Of a stretch of DNA of 64,000 nucleotides, positions 43,793 through 54,275 are shown piece by piece (within the stretch, counting starts at the first letter, position 1; each line of letters begins with the position of its first letter). Both the position numbers and the translations under genes were made by a program. Source of the stretch: Typha latifolia (lineage: Eukaryota; Streptophyta; Magnoliopsida; Poales; Typhaceae); the NCBI GenBank assembly GCA_019914945.1, contig CM034106.1:3906001-3970000 (forward strand), written 5' to 3'. The notes beneath the pieces are model-generated. The model was not told the DNA's origin, did no database searches, and saw only the letters and a list, made by a program, of their open reading frames with translations.

Positions 43793-44754
43793 TGTAGGGT
43801 GCAGTCTAAGAGGAAAGAAGGAAAGAAGGGGGAGGAGAAGTGTAACACTCACAACCCTGGACACGTGCATGGCATGAGCCCACACGGCATGTGCGTGGCA
43901 TCTGACCAATTGCTTAGTTACTAACAATTAAATAACCCCGTATCAACATCATAAATTATTCACAACATCTAAACTAAGAATAAAACAAGTTTAACTGTCA
44001 ACAACACACGGATAACCCTACTTGGGCTCCACACAGGCCACAACACATCATCAAAAGCTTTTCACCATAATATACACACAACGGTGGTATATACATCATT
44101 ATACAAGTACAAAGTCACCTGCTAGAATATAAGACAAGGATAAAGACATACTTGGAGGATGTCTACTAATACATCAAATAAGAGAACTTATCTAGCGCAA
44201 AACACTAACCACACTACTCTTCACCCACTCGCAAGGTCTCTAAGAGAGTATCCTGCTCCACTCACTCACCTGGATTTTTAGAAAGGAGAAAACAAAGAGT
44301 CATGAGCTAAAGGCTCAGTGATTAGACCTTACCCCGAATCAGTGATGCGAAACAGAGAGTAAATCATGTACTGGATAATATGAATCAAAAATTAGCATGA
44401 TGCCATGTATGGACATGTATATATGTATCCTCAATGACATATATATGAATGAAATCAATTCTCATGAATGAGCATATTATATCCTCAACCAAAAATATAT
44501 CACATGATGAAATTACCATATAACATCACCGAATATAACGACATATTATGTATAACAATTATGATCCAATGAAACTAGTCACATCAATGATGATGCATGA
44601 TGCATGCCAACCACTAGATAATCGTATATGTCAGAGCCAGATATAATCCATATATCTCTCACTATCACAATCAACTATCTCAACTCTGAATATCATCCAC
44701 CATGCTGGACTATGGTACCTGGCCAACAAACTCGATACACATCATGTTACAAGC

Positions 44755-44985
44755 TCAGAGCATACCCTGTCATACGCTAAGAGTATCTCTGAAGATAAAT
44801 CATACTATGCCATACACTAAGGGTATCTCTATAGATAAATCATACCCTGCCATACGCTAAGGGTATCTCAGAATAAAGTAATCATACTTAGCCATATGCT
44901 AAGGGTATATCAATGATAGTTGTACCCTGTCATACGCTAAGAGTACAACCAGCAGCCATGACCATACTCTGCCATACTCTAAGAG
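44755..44985. repeat. Expanded ATACCC...GGGTAT minisatellite in T3
   Basis: Six or seven degenerate units of 30-45 bp around CATACCCTGCCATACGCTAAGGG, compared with two in T1 and T2. Arms ATACCC/GGGTAT or TACTCT/AGAGTA covary in several units, for example GTACCC...GAGTAC and ATACTC...GAGTAT. Confidence 0.75.
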
Positions 44986-45985
44986 TATGTCCAGTACTAG
45001 TCCGGACCAGATACCGTTCCAACCATCATATCATATCATATCATATCATATCACATCACATCACATACACATGTACTTTTATGATTTCCTATACAGGATA
45101 AATCATATGCATATATATATATCCAGTACGATAATAGATCATGCAACTCAGGAATTTAGGTGGTAAAGAAGCCGAGAGAAAAATGATGCAATGCCAACTC
45201 TAACCATGTATCTAACGCATGTATACTTTTGCTAGTCTATCACATGCATACTCATGATAGAGATCATCCCGACATAAAAATCATATAATCATCTCTATAT
45301 ATCACCAATGTACTCATATCTCAGATCAGCCTAATCAAATGTATGATAAAATATGCTTGACTGAAATTATCTCTAAATAAAATCATATAATCATGCTGAA
45401 GGCCAAAACATGCGTGTACATAAGATATAATATATCCTAATTTGAGAAAGACGTCTAGGAGATAAAACTACTCATCACTACTGCAAATACCAAACAACCA
45501 CTCACTCACGTTGCTACGACAACGATCAAGCCTCGATAGCTAGGTCCATAGGGTCTTGAACAGGGGGTCGGGATCTGAAATTATTTATAACAAATAATGT
45601 CAGTCTTTCTATTCATTAAAATTAACTCTGCAAGAAAGATAGTTTTCTAGTTGTAATTATGTACTCTTCATTTCTATATTTGTTTTGTTATTTATTAATC
45701 ATAATTATATTATTTAATAGTGTATTTACAATATAATTTAATCTTTCTATTATTCTCCTTGATAATTAAGAAAAATAAGAATTAAGTTACTGTAAATAAT
45801 TACATAAGAATATACGTACATAACCCTAATAATTACTATTACCTACTTATGATTAAAATAGTAATTTATATTACAGGTATTTTGCTAAACATGATATAAT
45901 TAGAATTATATACTAACTATGAGATAATTATATTTAATTTGTATAAACTAAATACATTAAATTTATTAAGCTAAACTAATTGTGC

Positions 45986-46016
<31 letters not shown>

Positions 46017-46044
46017 CATGTATATATAACTATAATTATATATA

Positions 46045-46175
46045 GTGTTGGGCTCAGCCTAGCACCATGCACAGTAGGGCGCTGGGCCGAGCCCAGTGCA
46101 TCGCGCTGCAAGGGCTCTGGGCCGAGCCTAGCGCCTTGACCTGCAAGGGCGCTGGGTCGAGCCCAGCACCACTAT
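46045..46175. repeat. Hairpin minisatellite in T3 (four units)
   Basis: Four GCTGGGCCGAGCCCAG-like inverted units separated by spacers ending in CAAGGGCG or similar. Confidence 0.8.
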
Positions 46176-46745
46176 GCAGGGTGTAGTTAGAGGAGAGAAG
46201 GGAAGGAGGAGGAAAGGAAGAAGAAAGAGAAGAAGAAGAAGAAGAAGAAGAAGAAGAAGAAGAAGAAGAAGAAGAAGAAGAAGAAGAGGAAAGAAGAAGG
46301 AAGAAGAGGGTTAGGCTATGGGGGAGGGGTGCGACCGCTGGTGGCCACTCAACGGCCGACCTCTCGCCGACAGCTCAATCCTTTAGCGGTCCCGAGAGGA
46401 AGCCGAGAGAGAGAGAGAGAGAGAGGGAGGGGGAGGGAGGCTCACCAGAGCTAGTGGAGGTGGCTGCGGCAGCGGGTAGAGAAAGAGTGTTTGAGAGAGA
46501 GAGAAAGAGAGAAAGGTGAGAAAGAACCTGAAAGAAGGAAGAGAGAGAGAGAAAGAGGAAGAAAAGGGAGAGAGGCGGTGGGGAGGGAGTCTATAGCGGT
46601 GGCGGCGGTGGCGGGGGCCCACTAGTAAGCTGGCTCGGCCAGGTTGGCCGGGCCAGCGCTTGGGGCGCGTGGCGCCCATTCTCACTACCACTGCATGGCA
46701 CGAGTTGTCGTGCCATGTAGTGCAGAATTTTTTTTTTTTTTTGCA

Positions 46746-46971
46746 AGAAGAAGAAGAAAGAGAAGAAAAAGAAGAAGAAGAAGAAGAAGAAGAAGAAGAA
46801 GAAGAAGAAGAAGAAGAAGAAGAAGAAGAAAGGAGAAAGAAGAATGAAGAAGATGGTTAGGCCGTGGAGGGGTGCGGCCGCTTGTGGCCACTCAGTGGCT
46901 GGCCTCTCGCCGATGGCTCAATCCTCCGGCGGTCCCGTGAGGAAGCCGATGAAGAGAGAAAGAGACATAAA

Positions 46972-47002
<31 letters not shown>

Positions 47003-47090
47003 TGTTTGAGAGAGAGAGAGAAAGGGAGAAAGGTGAGAGAGAGCCCGAAAGAGAAAAAGAGAGAGAGAGAAAGAAAAGGGAGAGAGGCGG
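46746..47090. repeat. GAA and GA tracts in T2
   Basis: (GAA)n over about 90 bp (46746-46836), then (GA)n-rich DNA (46950-47090). They create open frames of poly-Glu, poly-Arg or poly-Leu up to 136 codons on both strands, which are not genes. Confidence 0.9.
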
Positions 47091-47254
47091 TGGGGAGGGA
47101 GGCTGCGGCTGCGGCGGCAGGGGCCCGCCGCACCAGCTAGCCTGGCTAAGTTGGTCGGGCCAATGCTTGGGGCGCATGGCGCCCTTCCTAGCTGCCACTG
47201 CATGGCACGATGCTGTCGTGCCTTGCAGTAAAGATTTTTTTTTTGGTTGTTACA

Positions 47255-48195
47255 TTTTCCTTCCCCCCTTATAAAAATTTCCACCCCAAAATTTACATAC
47301 CTCTAAATAATTTCGGATATTTGGACTGTATCTCATCCTCACGCTCCCAAGAAGCCTCTTCTACTGCATGGTTTCTCCACAAGACTTTTACTAAAGGTAT
47401 AACTTTGGTCCTCAGGACTTTATCTTTTCTTTTCTAGCAAGGACTTTCACAGGTTGCTCTTCATATGATAGATTTTGCTGTAGCTGAACTAGTTCATAAT
47501 GCACATGCGATGGATCTAATACATATTTTCTTAATACTGACACATGGAACACATTATGAATTTGTCCTAAGTCAGGTGGTAAAGCTACTCTATAAGCTAC
47601 AGGCCCCACTCGTCCAAGAATCTCATAAGGTCCTATATATCTAGGACTTAACTTCCCTTTCTTTCCAAAGTGAAACACACCCTTCGAGGGTGAAACTCTT
47701 AAGAATATTTTGTCCCCAACCTAAAACTCCAAATCATGCCTCCTATTATCAGCATAACTTTTCTGTCTACTTTGTGCCACCTTCATATGTTCTCTAATTA
47801 TCTTTATCTTCTCAACTGTAGCTTGCACTAGTATTGAGTTTTCAACCATCTTTTCTCCAACTTCTTCCCAATCAATTGGTGATCTGCATTTCCTGCCATA
47901 TAATGCTTCATAGGGAGGCATACCAATACTAGCATGATAGCTGTTATTATAAGCAAACTCTATCAAGGGTAAATATTTGTCCCAACACAATCCAAAATCA
48001 ATTACACATGCTCTCAACATATCCTCTAATGATTGAATAGTACGCTCAGATTGACCATCTGTCTGAGGATGATAAGCTATACTAAACTGTAGTTTTGTTC
48101 CAAGAGACTAATCAAACTGCTTCCAAAGTCTGAACACAAAACGAGGATATCTATCTAAAGTGATACTAACAGGAATTCCATGGTGAGCAAAACTT
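47255..48195 (-). pseudogene. Del/Tekay chromovirus: integrase end, chromodomain, polypurine tract
   Basis: Read from 48195 downward: HGIPVSITLDRYPRFVF (second catalytic Asp), AYHPQTDGQSERTIQSLEDML with the catalytic Glu (about 48085-48015), FAYNNSYHASIGMPPYEALYG (about 47960-47895) and VGEKMVEN...HMKVAQSRQKSYADNRR (to 47725). A stop follows, then HFGKKGKLSPRYIGPYEILG and VFHVSVLRKYVLDPSHV (47676-47520), then VLWRNHAVEEASWERED (about 47385-47330), the chromodomain-like end, and a stop near 47297. The tract AAGGGGGGAAGGAAAA (47270-47255) precedes LTR T2. This is another lineage than gypsy-1 to -3. It is cut on the right by copia-B. Confidence 0.93.
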
Positions 48196-48199
48196 TCTG

Positions 48200-50200
48200 A
48201 TAGGTAAAATTCTGAGGTACAATTCAATCAATTTTGTGATGAAGATTATGAGGTAAAATTATCCAAAAATGATTGTACTATTCTAGATCATGATGGTAAT
48301 GTTATATGTTATGGATTTAGAATATCTGATAATTGCTATGTTGTTGAAACTTCACATAAACTGAAATCTAACAGTGCCTTTTTCGACATTGCAGATCTTT
48401 GGCATCAACGTCTTAGACATGTGAATCACAAGGAATTATTTAATCTGTCCAAACAAGAAGTGGTAAGAGGAATACCTAAGATGAAAAAATGTCAAAAAGA
48501 GTGTGCGGTTCGTATCAAATTAGAAAAAAAATTAGAATCTCACACAAGAAGTTAAATGCAGCTACCACTGACCGTGTGCTACAATTAATTCACATGGACT
48601 TAATGGGTCCAACAAAAATAGAAAGTTTTGGAGGTAAACGCTATATATTCTTAATGGTCGATGATTACTCTAGATATACCTGGGTTGCCTTTTTACGTGT
48701 GAAGTCTGAAACCTTTGAAGTTTTTAAATCACTATGCTTAAAATTACACAATAAAAAATCTACTACCTTAGTTATGATTCGTTCTGATCATGGTAGTGAA
48801 TTTGAAAATGAATTTTTTTTTCATATTTTGCAATTCTCTTGGTATTCAACAAAAATTTTAAGCTTTTATAACTCCACAACAGAACGGGATTGTGGAAAGA
48901 AAGAACCGAGTTGTTCAGGAAATGGCTAGAGTTATGCTACACGCTAAAAAGGTTATTCAAAGGTTTTAGGCAGAGGCGGTCAATACAGCGGTACATGTGA
49001 TAAATCGTATTTATCTAAGACCAGGTACAAAAATGACTGCATATAAAATCTACAAAGGTAAGAAACCTAGTGTTAAATATTTTTGAGTTTTTTTGTAGTA
49101 ACTGTTATATCTTGTGTGATAGAAAACATTTGACTAAATTTGACACTATAAATAGTGAGGGCATCTTCTTAGGGTATTATAATAACAGCAAAGCCTACAA
49201 AGTATTTAATCTTGACACTTCTACTGCTATGGAATCTACTAATGTTATGATAGATGAATCCATGACTGATTTAACTTAAGCTACTCCTATTTCTATTTCT
49301 GCAGATACACATGACGAAGAAATAGGAAAGGAGCTTGATATGGAAATTGAGAATCAGGACGAGGACAAAGTTGAAATGAACAAAGATGACTGCAACGTAC
49401 CGGAACCATCTGCTAGAGTGAAATCAAATCATCCACTGTCACAAGTGATCGGAGACGTAAATGAACCAATTAAGACAAAACGACAAATCCAAAGTGAGGT
49501 ATCATTTACTTGTTATACATCTTCTTTTGAACCTAAAAATGTAAAGGAAGCATTGTTAGACGATTGTTGGGTTAGTATTATGCATGAGGAATTAGAGCAA
49601 TTTTCTAGGAATGATGTTTGGTATTTAGTTCGTAGACTTTAAGAATGTGAACGTCATTGGAACAAAATGGATATACAAGAATAAAAATGTTGAACATGAC
49701 AATATAGTTCGAAATAAAGCTAGACTAGTAGCACAAGGATATACTCAGGTTGAGGGTATATATTTTGATGAGACATTCGCTCCTGTTGCTAGATTAGAGT
49801 CTATCGTATACTGCTTGCTATTGCTTGTTATTTAAATTTTAAATTATTTCAAATGGATGTTAAAAGTGTTTTCTTGAATGGTACTCTGAATGAAGATGTT
49901 TATGTGGAACAACCGAAAGGGTTCAAAGATCAAAAATTTCCTTCTCATGTGTTTAAAGTGAAAAAGGCCCTCTACGGGCTAAAATAAGCTCCAAAAGCTT
50001 GGTATGAGAAGTTGACCACTTTGTTAGTGGATGCGGGGTTCACTCGAGGGGGCGTGGACAAGACATTGTTCATTAGACGGTCGAACAAGAGTTTAGTTGT
50101 AGCACAAATATATGTGGATAACATTGTCTTCGAGGCAACGAGTCAATCGTTAGCTAAGGAGTTTGCAGATCTCATGCATAGTCATTTTGAGATGAGCTTT
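48200..50200 (+). pseudogene. Copia-B: integrase and RT (SIRE-like, plus)
   Basis: It begins in the pre-integrase region (NQFCDEDYEVKLSKND, about 48222-48270). The integrase zinc part is DLWHQRLRHVNHKELFNLSKQ (48394-48460) with CGSY in place of CxxC. The core follows: HMDLMGPTKIESFGGKRYIF, VDDYSRYTWVAF and IRSDHGSEFENE (48592-48810), then a frame change. The linker SEVSFTCYTSSFEPKNVKEA (49492-49552) leads to [22 protein letters not shown] (49850-49910), KALYGLK-stop-APKAWYEKL and AQIYVDNIVFEATSQ (50102-50146), where the second catalytic Asp of YVDD is Asn. It ends at ATGAGC (about 50192-50197) and is fused to an LTR there. Confidence 0.9.
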
Positions 50201-50211
50201 ATACAAGTACA

Positions 50212-51238
50212 TGAAAAACCCCTAGATACACGTATGTATCTAAATACTAGGTAATGATATCACTCGTTCGCTTAAGTAAAAGTCCGTAGAAATATTAAGA
50301 ACGAAAGTAGAGATGAACGCTAAGATTTTAACATGGAAAAACCCAAACGGGAAAAAACCATGGATCCAAACTCGAATCAAAACCAATCACTAGAATAGTA
50401 GCAGTTACAAGACTGACTCTCAAAACAACCCGTCGAACCAAATGAATTTGTTCCTCTCAGTCTTGCTCGCTAGAACCCACGATTCACCGCTTCTCGTGAT
50501 TGAAGTCCAATCTCAGTAACCCTCGATATTGATCTTTCGTCTAGATAGCCCTTAAGATGAAAGATTAAGATTTGTAGATGAGAAGAGCCTTGTTAGTTGA
50601 AGAACCGACGTAGCCTCAAGTAGTCTCCTTCAATAATGCTTTTTCAACCACCCTATAGATAGGGTTTCACAATCCTTATATATGATCTCCAAGATAGAAC
50701 CAAATCCAAGTCTTATCCGTACTCACGAAAGTCCAATTTTATCAAACTTCGTTGGTGCGTTCGAACGCAGCACGGGTGCGTTCGAACGGCATGACTTGAA
50801 CTCAGGTGCGTTCGAACGGGCCTGAGTGCGTTCGAACGCGACAACTTGAATTCTTCAGGTTGCGTTCGAACGCGTTTGTGAACGCAGCTCTCGGTCTGTG
50901 TGAACGCAGTACCTGCGTTCGAACACGATTATGAACGCAGCTCTCTGTTTGTGTGAACGGAGATTCTGCGTTCGAACGCATTTGTGAACGTGGCTCTCTG
51001 TCTGTGTGAACGCAGTACCCGCATTCGAACGCATTTGTGAACGCGGCTCTCTGTTTGTGTGAACGCAGATTCCGCGTTCGAACGCGTTTGTGAACGCGGT
51101 GTGAACTCGACGGCTTTTCTCCAATAATCTTGCAATTCTTCAAACCAGAGATATTCTAGACTTGTGTAAAGCTCATATACATGAAAAAATACACTTAGAA
51201 TATTTTGTACACAATTGCCAACAAATAAAAACCTAACA
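50212..51238 (-). repeat. 3' LTR of copia-C
   Basis: Minus strand: begins TGTTAGGTTTTTATTTG and ends GGGGTTTTTCA. U3 has about five tandem copies of a roughly 51-bp unit (50862-51112) of the type GTTCGAACGC(G/A)TTTGTGAACGC, followed by further GTGCGTTCGAACGG motifs (50755-50840) and a TATA box at 50685-50674. Confidence 0.93.
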
Positions 51239-51255
51239 ATCTCCCCCTTTGGCAA
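51239..51255 (-). promoter_or_regulatory. Polypurine tract of copia-C
   Basis: GCCAAAGGGGGAGAT next to the 3' LTR, identical to copia-A. Confidence 0.88.
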
Positions 51256-51612
51256 TTTGTGACAAAACACCTAGGTTACAAGTTATTACAATGACTTCAA
51301 ATGAGCAATCAACAAGACTAGAATATTTTGCACATCAATCCTTGCAAATAAACATATACCAATCCAAGATCAAGTGAGAATAACTTGAAATGAATAAACA
51401 ATCCAACCACAAGTTATCAATGGAGCATAAGTTCAAAAATACTTAAATAGACAAAGTTCACTATTTTTCCAAGCAAAGTTATAAGCAAGATTAGAAAGAC
51501 AGAAAGACTCTAATAAACTCCCCCTATTCCATTCTCTCCCCCCTACACACCTAGACACCTAGACACTTAAACACCTAGACACTCTCCCCCTTTTTGCCAC
51601 AAATGCCAAAGA

Positions 51613-52664
51613 CTAGGAACTCGGAGGAAACTGACGCTGAAGAATCGTCAACACAGAGTTAAGTACAGTCCCTTGACGAGCTTGCTCAGCTCGTAAATCA
51701 GTCACTACTGAATAAAGATCCCGCACTTGAGTACTAAGCTGATCGAAACGAGTAGAGTACTGTGGTAACTCCCCCTCAGAGTGAGATGTATCACCGTCAG
51801 AGCTATCATCAGAACTGTTAGGGTGCGATGAGTGACCAGCGGCGGAAGAGGACGGCTTGAGAGGAGACGACTGGTCGTGAGCTTGACTCCGCTTAAGAGT
51901 AATCCGATCCAACGGTTTGTGCGAAGTAATGGAAGGTTCTGAAGCATCCACACGCACCCCACTCTGAATGCACAAATTCGTAATAAAGATGCCAAACGGT
52001 AACCCTTCACGAGGTGCTTCTTTCTGTGCAGCTATGAGAATCGAATCATAAATCACTGCAGCCAAATCAACAGAGACTCCAGATAACATTGCATGAAGAA
52101 GGAATGCACGATCCAGACTGATACTGGAATGTCGAGTCTTGGGAGTAACGTTGGACAAACAAAACAGGTGAAGCATGCGAGCCACTAGTGTCAGTTTCGC
52201 ATGCGGCATCATGTTTCCCTTCCAACGTTCCCCTTTGATCGATGCATTGTGCCGCATATTCATCGACATTAGGAAGTGGAGCAGACGTGGGATACTGGAA
52301 CTCACCATCAGGAAGACGAAGTTCAGCGCGAATAACATCAGAGTCCAAGTATACAGACACCCCACGAACAGTAGAATGAATAAAAGCGTTCTAAAACTGT
52401 GGCATTACAAAAGAATTCACGAACAACTTCCACATAAGCAGTCCCGCTCATCCGACACACCAATAACCATCCTCGCTCAGTAAATATCTGTTCGATCCCC
52501 AAAGATGAAAAATCGGAAATGACCACGGGTCGTTCACAAATAATAGGACGGGTGCCAAAATTATGTTTGTATCGTCCTGCAGCCGTTGAAGTAGAAAACT
52601 TTGGGGCCGAAGATGGTGACGAAGGCGGCCTAGGTTTCTTGGAAATTGCAGCTTTCCTAGGCAT
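51613..52664 (-). pseudogene. Accessory gene of copia-C in the env position
   Basis: ATG 52664 (MPRKAAISKKPRPPSS) matches the copia-A gene. The frame shifts near 52390 (after NATVLER) and returns, so VYLDSDVIRAELRLPDGEFQ and GERWKGNMMPHAKLTLVARM read in other phases. From about 52240 the frame is open to the TAG at 51615-51613, including SSISLDRAFLLHAMLSGVSV, PFGIFITNLC, an acidic Ser/Asp tract and the C-terminal LRAEQARQGTVLNSVLTILQ heptad-like helix, which is intact here. A second shift lies near 52250 (CIDQ versus SIKGE). Most differences from the copia-A copy look conservative. The function is unknown; there are no membrane spans. Confidence 0.8.
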
Positions 52665-53215
52665 TCTTGAGGAAGAAACAAGATGCAAGTTTCAATACAT
52701 GCCCAAAGCAATGAAAAAAAACAAGAAATCAAAAAGAAATCAAGAAACCATGAAGGCCCTAAATGAAATCCATCATCCACTTGAAAACGCTAAGATATCA
52801 CGTTCAATTACACAAGAAACATCAAGATAGTAACTTTAACGTGATCAAAACTTGAAAACGCATGAAATCAATCAAGATCAAAAGACTTAATTGAATTAAA
52901 AAATAGGAAAATTGATGGATGATCATACCTCGCAAAAGTGAAGAAAAACTCAGAAATTCGGCCGAAAGATGCAAGATCCGGAGGAGAACTACCCTCTAAA
53001 AGGGTTTGTAGTGAGAAATTAGATGAAAATATCAAGATCTTGAAGATTTGAGAGGGAGGAAATGATGGGTTTCTAGGGTTTGGAAGATGGAAGATGAAAA
53101 CCCTTGGGTTCGGACGCAATATTTAAAGAATCCTCGAGTGCGTTCGAACGCACCAGTCTGCGCGTTCGAACGCGCGAGTCACCGCGTTCGTACTCAAAAA
53201 TCTGCATTCGAACGC
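52665..53215 (-). promoter_or_regulatory. Probable internal promoter and leader of the copia-C accessory gene
   Basis: TTCGAA-type motifs lie at 53215-53138, with exact GTGCGTTCGAACGCAC at 53138-53153 and CGCGTTCGAACGCGCG at 53160-53175. A TATA-like CTTTAAATATTGC sits at 53128-53116. The leader has the same CCAAACCCTAGAAACCC text as copia-A, a conserved GAG|GTATGATC donor (52928) and a TTTCTTCCTCAAG acceptor before the ATG. The TATA differs from copia-A by one base (TATATA to TAAATA). Confidence 0.6.
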
Positions 53216-53219
53216 CCCT

Positions 53220-54275
53220 TTTTTTTAAATTAAAACTAAAACAAATCAAAAATCTTTTTGGAGATGCACTTCTAGAAAATTCAAAATAGATTCAAGACAT
53301 AGAATATGACAATCAAATAAAATAAGTCATACACAGATCAATCAAATCATCAAGAGCATATTATAATCAATTCTAATGCATCACTCAAAATTAAATTAAT
53401 CTTGATTGATCATAACAATATACATATCCAAGGTGAGCATAGATAATATGAAACATTCTTCTTAAATAAACTTTCCTATTTAAACAATGATACAACATAG
53501 TAGTCAAACCGACTTAGTATTTAAATTTGCACTTTTCGACTTATTTGCCATAACCGAACAAGAATTTTTCTTGTATTATTTTTTTTATACATTAACCATA
53601 TAGGTGCAATGATGGCTTTCACACATGAGTAGGTAGCCCTTTTCTTATAGTACAAATCAAACAATGTGCGAGAATACATACACTAGTAGCAAAAAAATTT
53701 ATTTAACTTGCAAGTAATGTACTAAGTCAAACTGGACTCTAAACAAGATGGCTTTCACACTAACTCATTGTAGCCCTTTTCATTGATCTTTTATGAACAC
53801 ATTTGTGATGACTAAGCATGAGGTCAAACTGTGCAAATCAAGGTCAATAGTGAGCTATTTAAAAAGAATTTCATGATGTCATGCTCACTCAAGAATATAC
53901 ACACGTTATGAGTGCATTAATTTTAGTATAATTATCATAAAAGTTGAGAGAGTGAATAACTCAGAAATGATACAATATACTACAAGATGACAAAATTGAC
54001 TATAATGACTCATAATCAAGAGAAAAATCATATTTATATGTCAAGAGTATATTATTGAATCTAGGAGTGCATCAAAAATTTTTTTTTTTATGACAAACAC
54101 TCTCGACAAATCTGAAACTAAAAACAAAAAAAAATTTAGAGTAAAGAAAACCTAAAACAAAACGAAAAGAAAATAGTAAAAAATGAAACATGCAAACCAA
54201 AACACGCAAACCAAAACAAAAAGAAAATCAATCCAAAGCACAAATGCCTAAAGAAGTACGAAGATACTCAAATCT
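53220..54275 (-). other. Copia-C spacer between RNase H and internal promoter
   Basis: Non-coding, AT-rich, colinear with 32166-33140 of copia-A, including both GATGGCTTTCACAC motifs (53611-53624; 53748-53761). It is longer by about 90 bp of A-rich text near 54110-54240. Confidence 0.7.

Larger units (their letters stand above)
43841..46745 (-). mobile_element. Del-type solo LTR (T3) inside T2
   Basis: It starts TGTAACACTCACAACC and ends ...TTTTTTTTTTGCA (2,905 bp). AGAAG flanks both sides (43836-43840; 46746-46750). Because that text is part of a GAA tract, the duplication alone is weak evidence. But T2's sequence breaks off at 43840 and resumes at 46746 in the same GAA-rich zone, which supports the nesting. 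The final GTTGTTA of other copies is lost or changed. It contains the expanded ATACCC...GGGTAT repeat, four hairpin units (46045-46175), and GAA/GA tracts (46218-46560). Confidence 0.8.
41451..47254 (-). repeat. Del/Tekay 3' LTR (T2), interrupted by solo LTR T3
   Basis: On the plus strand it starts TGTAACACCCGAACCC (41451) and ends GGTTGTTACA (47254). Without the insertion it is 2,899 bp (41451-43840 plus 46746-47254). On the minus strand it is preceded by a polypurine tract and the integrase end of a Del/Tekay element (47255-48195), which sets its orientation as a 3' LTR. Zones in plus order: CATACCCTG repeats (42379-42450), a (TA)n tract (43657-43693), GTGCTGGGCCGAGCCCAGCAC-like hairpins (43698-43792), and GAA/GA purine tracts (46746-47080). 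Left flank CAAGT cannot be matched because the 5' side of the element is deleted. Confidence 0.85.

Noticed and set aside
46383..47284. Open frames of 98-136 codons around GAA/GA tracts
   Set aside because: Same simple-repeat artefact inside LTRs T2 and T3.
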